DNA of 64,000 nucleotides from Neocallimastix lanati (nom. inval.) (lineage: Eukaryota > Neocallimastigomycota > Neocallimastigomycetes > Neocallimastigales > Neocallimastigaceae). Under the pieces are notes generated by a model that searched no databases, had not been told where the DNA came from, and worked only from the letters and a program-made list of their open reading frames with translations. The position numbers and the translations under genes were made by a program. Position 1 is the first letter of the stretch. The number at the start of each line of letters is the position of its first letter. Below, one piece after another: positions 1 to 28,803 of the stretch. The DNA is taken from the NCBI GenBank assembly GCA_016946835.1, contig JACVTC010000005.1, forward strand, positions 1,310,001 to 1,374,000. The letters run 5' to 3'.

Positions 1-83
1 TATTATTTATTATTTATTATTTATTATTTATTATTTATTATTTATTATTTATTATTTATTATTTATTATTTATTATTTATTAT
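1..83. repeat. (TATTATT)n heptanucleotide microsatellite at window edge
   Basis: The window opens inside a nearly perfect 7-base tandem repeat that runs off the left edge. It is not a telomere-type repeat. The full extent cannot be seen. Confidence 0.9.
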
Positions 84-513
84 TGATAATTAATTATTTA
101 GAATCGATTAACTTTCAATATTAATTGCTTAGATTTATAAAGAAAATTAATTGTTATTTTAATTTATTTATTGAAATATATATAAAATATAAAATATTAA
201 CAAAATATTAGTATATATATACTAATATATACAATATATACTAATATCATAAAACAAAAAAATATTTATATATATATATTTTATCTTATTATTCAATGAA
301 AATTTAATATCAATAATATTAAATAAACTAAAGTAATTTTTCACATAATAATAATAAATGAGCAAAATATATTTATATATATAAACTTGGTGTTATTGTT
401 CTTTTCCACCAATTAATTTAATCTTTAAAAAAAATTATTGATTCTACCTCGAAAATATTTTAAACTTCATTTCCTACTTTATTGGATAATTATTTAATTA
501 AAAAATAAAAAAG

Positions 514-544
<31 letters not shown>

Positions 545-1794
545 CTGTATTCTGTATTATTAGAATAAAAATTAAAAAAAAAAAAAAAAAAAAAAAAAGT
601 AAAATATTAATTCATTTAACGGATGTTATCGGTGATGAGCTTTTTTAATATATATATTCCATTTTATTTATATATATCTATATCAAAAAGAAAAAAAATT
701 AAACTTATCTCTTTCGATTATAATATATTATACCTTAAGATTTATAAAAAAGAATAAAAATTTATTAATGCATATATATAGATTGAAAGGAAAAGCTAGA
801 AATGATTTATATATAAAGATATGTCCTATATTCTTTTTATTAGATCCTAAAACTAGAAAGAGCGTACATTATATCTTAATTACTATTTTAGTTTCATCTT
901 TATTTTTGATATGATCATATCTTCTATTTCAATTACTAATATTATTGTTATACTTTATATATTCATATATGGAATATTAATAGTAGCAGTATAAAGTGAA
1001 GAGGCCGTATTTAGGGTTAAGATATTAAGGTGTATTTATAAAAATAGGATTAATCACCATGACTGAAAGCCAATGAACCAATTTTAGGGACAGTATCATT
1101 TCTCATTGATGATTATGATAGTTGATAATTATTGAAATATAAAAATATAGAAAAAAATAATAAAAAAATAGCACATTTATTATTATTTTTAATATTATTA
1201 TTACTTTATTTATTTATACATTATTATAATTAATATTTAATCACTTATTCTTATTATTATAATTAATTATTATATTTTAATATTTTTTTTTTTTTTTTTT
1301 TATATTTCAAATTTTATTTTATTTATATTTATTACCCTAAAAAAGTTATATATAAATAATATGTTTAAATATTTATAATATTTATAAAAAAAAAAAAAAA
1401 AGAGGGAGAAAGAAAAGAGAGAGAAAGTATTAGATGTGTTTTTATATTTTTGTATTTATTATTTATTTTTTATTTATTATTTTACTATTTTATTATTTTA
1501 TTATTTTATTATTTTTATTTGTTATACTTTATGTTACATTTATATTTAGTATAGATTTTATAATTTTATTTTTATTGATTTCTATTAATCTTTATATATA
1601 TAATTTATTTATTCATTCATTTATATACTGTGATTTTTATTATTTTTATTTTAATTCATCATTTTTTTATTTTTTTTTTTTTTTATTTTTTTTTTTTTTT
1701 TGTTTTTTTTTTTTTTTCTGTTTTTTTTTTTTTTCTGTTTTGCTTCTTTCTTTTTTATTCCAATTTGTATATCAGATTATTAAATAATAAAATT

Positions 1795-1830
<36 letters not shown>

Positions 1831-1909
1831 GAAAAAAGAAATTTATTTTAATTATCATCTTAAATATTTATTAGTAATTTTTTTATAACAAAATAAATTA
1901 TTATTCTTA

Positions 1910-1943
<34 letters not shown>

Positions 1944-2323
1944 CTATTTTTATTTATTTTATTTTTATTTTTATTTTTATTTTTATTTTTATTTTTTTTT
2001 TATTTTTTAATTTTTAATTTTTTAATAGAAAAAATATTTATTTGTATATATATATTCATTCATTCATTCATTTATAATAATATATAATACTTCAATAATT
2101 AATTTAAAAATTATATATATATATATATATATTTAAAAACGTATTATACTATATTATTTTTTTTTTTTTTATTTTTATTTTTTTATTTATATTTTATATT
2201 TTTTTGTCTTTTGTTTTGATTTTAATTATTTTTTATGTTTATTATTATATGGTTTTAATTTTTTTTTAGGTTATAAAATAAAATTAAAATTTGTAAATAT
2301 ATATATATGTAAGTAGAGAAAAT
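84..2323. other. A/T spacer downstream of the RalGAP gene
   Basis: This stretch is nearly pure A/T with homopolymer runs, short (ATT)n and (TTTTA)n tracts. The only sequence of higher complexity is at about 780-1115, listed separately as a decayed exon copy. Reading frames at 1434-1851 are Phe/Ile/Leu-only translations of T-rich DNA and have no coding character. Confidence 0.7.
780..1115 (-). pseudogene. Decayed partial copy of the RalGAP alpha terminal exon
   Basis: The plus-strand text here follows that of about 2490-2830 in the same order and orientation, with many substitutions and small gaps. Examples: ttagatcctaaaactagaaa here against ttggaccctaaactagaagg there; cattatatcttaattactat against cattatatcttgattactat; and ataaagtgaagagg against ttaagtgaagagaa. 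It therefore looks like an old duplicate of the low-complexity C-terminal exon of the gene ending at 2324, lying about 1.4 kb downstream of it. No open frame is left. The extent is approximate. Confidence 0.7.
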
Positions 2324-14763
<12,440 letters not shown>

Positions 14764-15620
14764 TGTGATATGAATTTATTATATATAAAAAAGTATTAAA
14801 CTTTTTTCCTTTTTTTTTCTTTTAATTTCCTTTTTGTATATTATTTTCTTATATGCCATATATTAAAAAACATTATTATTCCTCAGTTTAACTAAAAAAA
14901 ATTTTTTGAATGTATATAATATTTAATATATTTAAAGTGACCTCTTTTTTACTTCTTCTCACCCAACCAACTATACCAACTATATGAATAAAGAATATAT
15001 GATATTAAATAATAAAATACAATATTGTATATATAATTTATATAATAATTTAAATTTTTTTTTTTTTTTTTTTTTAAAGAAAATAAAAAAAATTTATGTA
15101 AAATTAGATTCTAGAAATTATTAAGGTAAAAACTAAATATTAAAATTTAATATATATATATATTATTATATATAATTATAATTATCAATAAAAAAATTTA
15201 TTTTATAAAAAACTTTTTACCAAAAAATAAAAAATAAAAAAAAAAAAAAAAAATTAAGAAAACTTTAATTTATATCAAAAAATTTTATATATTTATAATA
15301 ATATATATTTTAATTATTCTTTTCTATTTTTTAATAATTTTTTTATTTTATTTTTTTTTTTTTTTATAAATTTAATTTTTTTTTTTTAAATTTTCTTATG
15401 ATTACAAATTTCTTTATTAATAAAAATTAAAAGTTTAAATTAATAATTAAATAGATCCATTAAATAGTGTTTTTTTATTTATTTATTTTCTTTTATCTTT
15501 TTTTTTTTTTTTTTTTTGTTTAATAAAAAAGATTATAAGTTAATTAATATACATAATAAAATAATAGAAAGTAATAGAGAAAGAGAGAGATAAAAAAAAA
15601 AAAGATTAAAAGAAAACTAT
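14764..15620. other. Spacer between RalGAP start and RNase H2C stop
   Basis: About 860 bp of A/T-rich DNA with homopolymer runs. It must hold the RalGAP promoter and 5' leader and the RNase H2C 3' UTR, both genes being on the minus strand. No defined element could be recognised. Confidence 0.6.
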
Positions 15621-16162
15621 TTATGATGATTCATTAATCTAAAAAATATATATTAATATTTATGAAATAATATTAGTTATTAAAGCTAAAAATAAAATGA
15701 TTGGAAATAAAACATAATGTAATAATATATAATAATAAAAATTATATTTATGATTATCATTACTTACAGCAGATGCAACTTCAAGCCAAGCTAAAGATTT
15801 TAGGCATGGATTATTATCAAATGTTGGTGTATAATCATGATTCCAAATCATAAAACTATTAAATTTTTTTTCAGCTTTAAATACTTTTTTTACAGAATTT
15901 TCAAATTTTTCATTTGGAAAATCTTCAACATTACATTTTTTTAAGACATATCCTATTTAATTAATATGATTAAATAAATATAATAAATTCAATTAAATTT
16001 ATTGAAAAGTTAAGTTAACAATAAAAATTAAAAGAAAATGAAAGTAATATTTTTAAAAAAAAAAATATTTATAAAACTTTTTTTTTTCTTTCGCAATAAT
16101 AAATTAAATCGTCATAAATGAAATTTCGATTGATAAAACAATAAAAACTTAATTATTAATTG

Positions 16163-16201
<39 letters not shown>

Positions 16202-16540
16202 GTTTCTGTACAATAATTATAATAATAATAATAATAGCTATAAAAAAAAATAATAATATTTTATTAATTTATAAAAATATAATATATTATGTGAATAATT
16301 TAAATTATTACCCGTGTAATTAGTTGTATTACTTTCAACACCTTTTAAACCTCTTCCTCTAAATGCTGATATATATACTTTCTGATCATTATTATTCACC
16401 TCATCGGTATCTTTTATAATAAAATATGAATCAACTTCAGCTGGTCCAGAATATTCAATATTACATGGAAGTAAATTAACTTCTTTTGATTTAAGTTCTT
16501 TACATTTATTCAAAGATTTTGAATCTATAATATATTCCAT
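15621..16540 (-). CDS. RNASEH2C: Ribonuclease H2 subunit C
   Basis: Non-catalytic subunit of the trimeric RNase H2, which removes ribonucleotides from nuclear DNA and degrades RNA:DNA hybrids. Exons: 16540-16312, 15952-15768, 15638-15621, GT/AG junctions with matching phases, 143 aa (human about 164). The family signature is present in order: LLPCNIEYSGPAEVDSYF, then FRGRGLKG, then GYVLKK, then the FNSFMIWNHDYTPT block, then LKSLAWLEVASAI. The last exon is only 18 bp and adds INESS. It is supported because the other acceptor, near 15685, meets a stop at once, whereas this one gives a plausible C-terminus. The ATG at 16540 is the only start before the conserved block. Confidence 0.88.
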
Positions 16541-16965
16541 TCTTTATATATATAAATATTTTTTTTACAAAAAAAAAAAAAAAAAAAAAAAAATATTATT
16601 AATAAAAATAATAAATATATAATGTTTAAATAATATTTTTTATTTAAAAAAAAAATAAAAATAAAAATAGTTATTCGTATTAAATTCAATGTAATAAAAT
16701 TTATGTATATAATGTATATAATAATATTTTACGTACAATACAAAAATGGATAATCCAGTAAATATAAATATTATTTATATATTATATATATTAATTTTTT
16801 TTATTATTTATTTATTGATTTATTAATTTTTGATCATTTATAATTTTTTATAATTTTTTTTTGAACTTTTTTTTTTTTTTTGAAATACTTTATATTAGCA
16901 ATGAGATAAAAAAAATAAATTATTTTTTTTTTTATGATATTACAATTTTTTTTTTTTTTTTTTTT
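16541..16965. other. Spacer upstream of RNase H2C
   Basis: A/T-rich DNA with poly-T and poly-A runs. It should contain the RNase H2C promoter. No motif stands out. Confidence 0.6.
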
Positions 16966-17128
16966 AATTATTAAAAATACATACTAAAGTATAAATAATA
17001 AATTTAATTTTTTTTTTTTTAATTATTAAAAATACATACTAAAGTATAAATAATAAATTTAATTTTTTTTTTTTTAATTATTAAAAATACATACTAAAGT
17101 ATAAATAATAAATTTAATTTTTTTTTTT
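16966..17128. repeat. Three tandem copies of a 55-bp unit
   Basis: Units begin at 16966, 17021 and 17076, exactly 55 bp apart. Each carries aattattaaaaatacatact, a further stretch ending in aaatttaat, then a poly-T run. The copies are virtually identical apart from the last T-run, so the amplification is recent. They lie between the F-box gene 3' end and the RNase H2C promoter. Confidence 0.95.
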
Positions 17129-17424
17129 GGATTTTATCAAATATTTAATATAAAATATAATTAAATATAATTATAAAGAAAAAAAAAATGTTTTATTATT
17201 TTATTTTTCATCTGTATATTTTACAAAAAAAAAAAAAAAATTATTTTTAGAAAGATATTTTATAATTTGTTTTAATTTTTTTTTATATGTTAACATTTTA
17301 TTATATATATATATATATATATATATTTTTAATCGCCTTCTGTTTTTATTATTATTTTTTTATTATTATTAATTATTTTATATTTATATTTGTTTTTTTA
17401 TTTTTAAATTTTTTTTCTTAATAT

Positions 17425-23205
<5,781 letters not shown>

Positions 23206-24362
23206 TTTTATTATATTTATTTATATATAATAAATGAAATAGTTTAAATTATAAAAATAAAATAAAATAAAATATATATTTATATTTATATATACTCTTA
23301 TTTAATATTGTTATATAATCAATATATAAATATTATTAAATAATTTTAATCTTTCAATATACTTTTTTCTAATAAAATTACAAATATATTTAAATATACT
23401 TTTCGATTTTTTTGCTTATTTTAAATATTAATGTAATAATAAATATTAATATCTTTATGATATAATATTATAATCAAAAATATTACGAAATTATGATATA
23501 TATATTATAATAATTAAATATATTTATATATTTATAGTATTTTATCTTCTTTTTTTTTTATTTCGTTTTTTCTTTTTTTTTTTTTTTGCTTTTTATTTTT
23601 TATTTTTTTTTTTTATTTTATTTTATTATTATTTTTTTTTCCTATGTTTTAATATAAAAATTAAAAATAAAACTTTGCTATTTTTTCTTTAAAATAAAAT
23701 AAAATATTGTTAAAATAATATTGCAATATTCCAAATACAGTTTTTTTTTTTTTTTTTTTTTACTATTATTTAAAATTTATCCTATCTTTTATTTTATTTC
23801 AAATAGTAAAAAATAAAGTATTAATTTATTAATTTTTTATTAAAACTTTTCTCTTTTATAAATATTTATAGTTTTATTAAAGCATTTTTAATTGTTGCAT
23901 ATTTCTTTTATAAAATTTTTTCTTTCAATTATAATTATTTTTTTATATTGTTATTTTTTTAAAAAAAAAAAGGTTCAAATAGTAAAAAAAGAAAAAATTT
24001 TTACTTTATATACGATACATATTTTAATTTTAAAGAATCAAATAAAATTGCTTTTTTAATTTAATTAAAATTAATTACTTTTCAATTATATTAATTAAAT
24101 TTTTTTTTTCCTTTTTTATATTATTGATTTAATAACATTTTTAATTTCATTTATAAATTAAAAAAATGATTAATTAATAAATGGATAAATATATTAATAA
24201 TAATATAAACTACAATGTTTTAATCTAGTTTTATAAATTTTTTTTTTTTATTTTATATTTTTTTTTATTTTACAGCCGTAATTATAATTTCGAACTTTAA
24301 ACTATATTTATTTATTCTTTTAATAATTACATAATATTTTTTTTATAAAAAACACTCAATTA

Positions 24363-24397
<35 letters not shown>

Positions 24398-24530
24398 TTA
24401 TTTGACCAATTTAAACATAATAGTATTTTAAATATTAATGTGAAATAAAAAGTAATATTCAAAATAAAGTGTATAAATAAATTCAGAAAAAAGTTCATAT
24501 ACAACGAACCTCATTTCCAGATTATAAGAT
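23206..24530. other. Spacer upstream of the F-box gene
   Basis: A/T-rich, with homopolymer runs up to about 35 bases (24365-24395). No gene seen. It should hold the F-box gene promoter. Confidence 0.6.
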
Positions 24531-24640
24531 TTCTGTATAAAGAAATTCATATTTCGGATTATGGTTTGAATTGACTATCTGAAAGAAATTATAGTCTTCT
24601 CCTTCAGAATATTGTAATTTATATTTATCTATGAAACAAT
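24531..24640 (-). ncRNA. Candidate H/ACA-type RNA 3' hairpin, possibly snR30/U17-like
   Basis: A patch of higher complexity in A/T spacer. On the minus strand an ACA trinucleotide (24536-24534) sits 3 nt from a possible 3' end. It directly follows a basal stem made of ATAAA and AAATT (plus 24628-24616) pairing with AATTT and TTTAT (plus 24547-24537). Inside lie ATATTC (24612-24607), a 6-bp hairpin GACTAT/ATAGTC, and AAACCAT (24567-24561). From memory, U17/snR30 RNAs carry m1 (AUAUUCCUA) and m2 (AAACCAU) in this arrangement; m2 matches fully and m1 only in part. A 5' hairpin was not resolved. The identity is tentative. Confidence 0.3.
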
Positions 24641-24688
24641 AATTATTTTTTTTTATCATACTTTTTTTTTCTCCTATGAACAATATAA

Positions 24689-24732
<44 letters not shown>

Positions 24733-25016
24733 ATTATAAAGAGAACACATTTTTCATTGTTTTATTAATTAAAAAATCGATTCATTGATAAAATTATTAT
24801 AAAATATAAAATGAAATACACTTTATATTAAAATTATTATTGAAGAATTTTTGACAAACATTTTAAAATTCTATTAAACGAAATATATAATTAATTCGAA
24901 CAGATCTATTGATATAATAATATCGAAAATATATTATATTAATAACTCAAATAATATATATATATTTATTTTGGCAAAATTATTTTGATATAAAAAATTT
25001 TTTATTTTCTTTAGGT

Positions 25017-25160
25017 GTATACCGCCCTTTATCCGCTCTTTAGCCCTTCTCAAGGAATTGGAATATTAAAGTAGTCACATCTTAACACATCGGTATGCTA
25101 TCTCATAGGCGGATATTGTTCCCTGTTGGACGGCTGAACACTCAGTAAGGCCTTTGACAA
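25017..25160. ncRNA. Unassigned structured-RNA candidate
   Basis: About 145 bp of clearly higher G+C in A/T spacer with no open frame. It has long-range complementarity: TATCCGC (about 25037) with GCGGATA (about 25109), ACCGCC with GGCGGA, and alternatively GTATACCG with CGGTATGC, plus GGCC-containing sequence near the right end. In such AT-biased genomes G+C islands of this kind often mark structural RNAs. I could not match it to U1-U6, U3, SRP, RNase P or MRP RNA, and the strand is unclear. Confidence 0.4.
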
Positions 25161-25962
25161 TAAAAAAAAAAATACAATATTATTTCATCGTATTAAATAA
25201 TTGAATTTATTTATTCATCCTTAAAAAATATAATTTATTAAAAATTCTTTTAGTAACTACATTTTTACGATTAAATAATTCTTTAAAAATTTAACATTAC
25301 ATATAAATATAACATACTATATAATTAACTTTAGCTTTTTACAATTCGTCGATTGATTTTGATCCATTAATAAAAAAAAACTATTATAAATTTTAATCAT
25401 ATTTACATTATTTTTATCAAATAATAAAATTTATTTATAGTTCAAAGCATTAAAACCTGAGCATTATTTGTTACAATAAATTTTATAAGCAATATTATAT
25501 ATATTTTTTTTTATATAATATATTTCTCTATATTACATTTCAATTATTTTTAAGTTTACTCGCATTTATATTTTATAACTTCATATATTTTTTTATTAAA
25601 AATAAAATATCTAATTCATATATACTATTTTAACTCTATTTTCCTACAATTTTAACTTTTCAAAAATTATTTTTACCATTGAATTTCAACTTTTACCACC
25701 ATTATTTTGACAAAGAATCTACTTAAAATTATATTTATTTCCATATTTTTCCAGTCATTTTCATATCTAAATTTTTACTTATTCCTCCTAATCATATTAT
25801 CATTAATAATTCATTAATTTTAAAAATTAAAATACACAAATTTATTACGTAATTTATATATATATATATTTTTTTTTTGATAAATAGATTTATTTTAATT
25901 TTTTGTTTTATAAACAAATAATTAAATTGTCTATATATATAACAATATAATATATGATAGAC
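25161..25962. other. Spacer downstream of RPS23
   Basis: A/T-rich with the 3' UTR of RPS23. Nothing else recognised. Confidence 0.55.
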
Positions 25963-26713
25963 TTATGAACGTGGCTTTTCCTTCTTTTCCTTGTAAAGAG
26001 CTAAAAGTGAGACACCAGAGACCTTAACGACCTTGAAACGAACACCTGGAATATCACCAACGGCACGACCCTTACGACCGAAACCAGAGATAAGAACTTC
26101 ATCGTTTTCTTCAACATAGTTTAAACAACCATCGTTTGGAACGAAAGCAGTGATCTTCTTACCATTCTTAATTAATTGGACACGAACACACTTACGAATG
26201 GCAGAGTTAGGTTGCTTGGCTTCAACACCAATTTTTTCAAGAACGATACCCTTAGCGTGGGAAGATCCTCCGAATGGTAAGTACTTGAAAGCGGTACCTA
26301 AAGCTCTTTTCTTGTATTGCTTATCGGCCCATCTTTCTTCACGACGGTGAATACGTAACTTACGTGCGCATCTTAAACCACTTGGTTTTCCTTTATTTTA
26401 TATAATTTAAAATTTTCAATTTTAAATAATATAAATCAATATCTATTTTTACATGAACACATTATATATATTATGTATAATTCATAAATAAAGTATGAAT
26501 AATATCTAATATATTATCATAATACGGACTTAAATTACAAATCCTTATTCATCCATCAATTCATATTTAACAATACAAAACATAAATTCTGGCATAAATT
26601 TCGTTTAGACATTATTTATACTTTATTCATAATTAATACACATAAATTCACAAAAAACACCATATCACATATACACAAAAATAACATTTTCATTCATTTT
26701 TACCTTTACCCAT
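25963..26713 (-). CDS. RPS23: 40S ribosomal protein uS12 (RPS23)
   Basis: Universal small-subunit protein at the decoding centre. Exons: 26713-26704 (10 bp, ATGGGTAAAG) and 26390-25963, joined across a 313-bp intron (donor GTAAAA, acceptor AAAG). The product is 145 aa, the usual length. It begins [19 protein letters not shown], contains [16 protein letters not shown] (the segment with the conserved proline that is hydroxylated in many eukaryotes), then [20 protein letters not shown], and ends KEKPRS. The codons are visibly richer in G and C than in neighbouring genes, as expected for a highly expressed gene. Confidence 0.98.
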
Positions 26714-26811
26714 CTTTTTAAATTATATCAAGAGAGAGAATAACTAATTTTTACTAATTTTGATATTATCATATCTTTTCTATTTTTTAGTGTTAGCCCA
26801 ATCATGTTCGT

Positions 26812-26833
26812 ACATTTTTATATAGACCAATCG
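26812..26833 (-). promoter_or_regulatory. Candidate TATA and CCAAT elements of RPS23
   Basis: On the minus strand, GATTGG (inverted CCAAT) is followed directly by CTATATAAAAATG about 100 bp upstream of the start codon, and a second ATTGG lies just downstream. The placement suits a core promoter, but in DNA this AT-rich a TATA match alone is weak evidence. Confidence 0.35.
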
Positions 26834-27041
26834 TACTTACATATAATACATTTTTCTAAATATTTTTGTATTTAAAATATATTTATATTAAAAAAATTTT
26901 TAATATAGATAATATATATATTTTTTAATTAGTATTTAATTACTGTATGTAAATTTAATAAATAATAATATTTATTTATTTATTATTTATTATTTATTTA
27001 TTTATTTATTATTTATTTATTTATTTATTATTTATTTATTT

Positions 27042-27105
<64 letters not shown>

Positions 27106-27311
27106 CTCTATTATGTATTATGTTGAAGTCATAAAATTAATAATAATCAATATATATATATAAAAAAAACGATCTTTTAGTTTCTTTGTCATTATCAAAT
27201 AAATAAATAAATAAATAAAAACTATTTAGCTAATTAAAAAAATTTAAGAAATCAAAGCCTAAAATTAATTATTCACGTTTTTTTTAATTTTCAAATATGA
27301 AATTTTTTTGT
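26834..27311. other. Spacer with (TTAT)n tract
   Basis: A/T-rich, holding a tetranucleotide TTAT tract at about 26975-27105. No gene seen. Confidence 0.6.
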
Positions 27312-27608
27312 TTAAGTTGGGACTAACGAGATGGGAGGATAATAGAGCCTCTAGTCTCTCCCTTAAACGTATCAGACTCTCATTGAAATCTTTGCCATAC
27401 TTACAGGCTTCTTTTCAGCGATCTTTTGAACCATCATGAGGGAGGAACAACTATACCAATTCTCTTGCAGATCAAGTGCTTTGCAATAATAATTATACTT
27501 GGCATGGCGAGAAAACACCTGGAGGATTAAAATATCCCATATAAATACATTAGATAATCACTGGATCAATCCAGAAACCTTATATGTGTTAGTCCCAAGT
27601 ACTAACCA
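27312..27608. ncRNA. Structured-RNA candidate of about 295 nt with complementary ends
   Basis: The longest G+C-rich noncoding island in the window. Its ends are perfectly complementary over 11 bp (TTGGGACTAAC against GTTAGTCCCAA). Inside there are GGGAG/CTCCC and TTGCA/TGCAA helices, the latter nested within a 7-bp helix TTGGTAT/ATGCCAA, and a CTGGAT/ATCCAG hairpin. Terminal pairing and size suit RNase P, RNase MRP or SRP RNA, but I could not identify the conserved cores of these, nor a pol III T-run at either end. The strand is undetermined. Confidence 0.5.
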
Positions 27609-28803
27609 CCATGATTAAAAATGAGAAGACTAACTATTGAATTAACTTCATAATTAAATATTATAATAATATTATTAATTATTTATATATTTATTTATTA
27701 TTTTAAATCGCTACTTATTGTAACACTCCATGATGTGAACTTCACCATTGAAAAATACATTATATTCACTAATTTTATTTAAATTACATATAACTCAATT
27801 TATATTTTTCAATATCATTCAACTTGAAAACTAGTATTCATAATGTATGTTAAAGTTATATCTAATTATTATATATTATGTACTATAATGATATATTTAT
27901 ATATAAGCCATAATAAATAATTTTATATATAGTTATTGTATTAATATTTATATATGATTACTCTTAATACAATAAACATATTTTTTATTTTTTTCTTTCA
28001 TTCTTTATTTATTTCTTTATTTATTTATTTAATACAAAAAATATATAATAAATATAATATCAAAATATATTTAATTATATAAGTATACAATATATTATAT
28101 ATATGATATATATGATATTGTTGATAAACTAATAAATATTAGTTAAAAAATAAATAAATATTAAAATAATTAATATTATAATTATTAAACTATTAATAAT
28201 TAATTATTAAAAAAATAATTAAATTTACACAAAAAAAAAAAAAAAAGAAAACAATAAAACAATATACATAGCATAAAAATATAAATATTTAAATTTTTTT
28301 TTTTTTTTTTATTTATTTTTTATATTTTAATTATTTATCCCCTCTTTTTTATATTTATTATTTATCATATATTTTATTAAATCTATATTTCTAATGTTAT
28401 ATTAATTCAAATATTATTAATGTTATTATTTTATAATTATTGTTGTTAACGTAAAATTTTCAATATATTCATATATATTATATATATTCTTTGAAGCTTT
28501 TAAAGATATACCTTTCTAAAAATATATTTACAATTAATAACAATAATAATTATAAAATTAGAAATATTTATATTTTCCAAATTTATAAAAAACAAAAGTC
28601 AATAATAATTTTTGTAGACATTTAATGATAAAAAATATTTTGTAAAGATAGTGTTATTTTTTTTTTTTTTTTTTTTTTTCATTTTTCATTCTTTTTTTTT
28701 TTTAAAAAAAAAATAAAAAATAAAAAATAAAAAATAAAAAATAAAAAATAAAAAATAAAAATATGGATATGTAATAAATATTTATATAATTTAAATAATA
28801 TCA
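27609..28803. other. Spacer upstream of the RING gene
   Basis: A/T-rich DNA. Just before the RING start there is poly-T (about 28651-28679) and a short (TAAAAAA)n run (about 28710-28760), both common in leaders here. No further gene seen. Confidence 0.6.

Noticed and set aside
1013-1021. TTAGGGTTA, a telomere-like string
   Set aside because: A single 9-mer inside the decayed exon copy, with no tandem array.
1434-1851. Phe/Ile/Leu-rich frames that look like membrane proteins
   Set aside because: Translations of T-rich low-complexity DNA without start context, splice support or family resemblance; the same holds for 33942-34154 and 59566-59826.
27430-27560. ATGATGG and CTGA strings on the minus strand of the 295-nt RNA candidate, considered as a C/D snoRNA or U3
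   Set aside because: Box C is imperfect and the terminal pairing does not enclose the boxes closely; U3 box A/A' sequences are missing.
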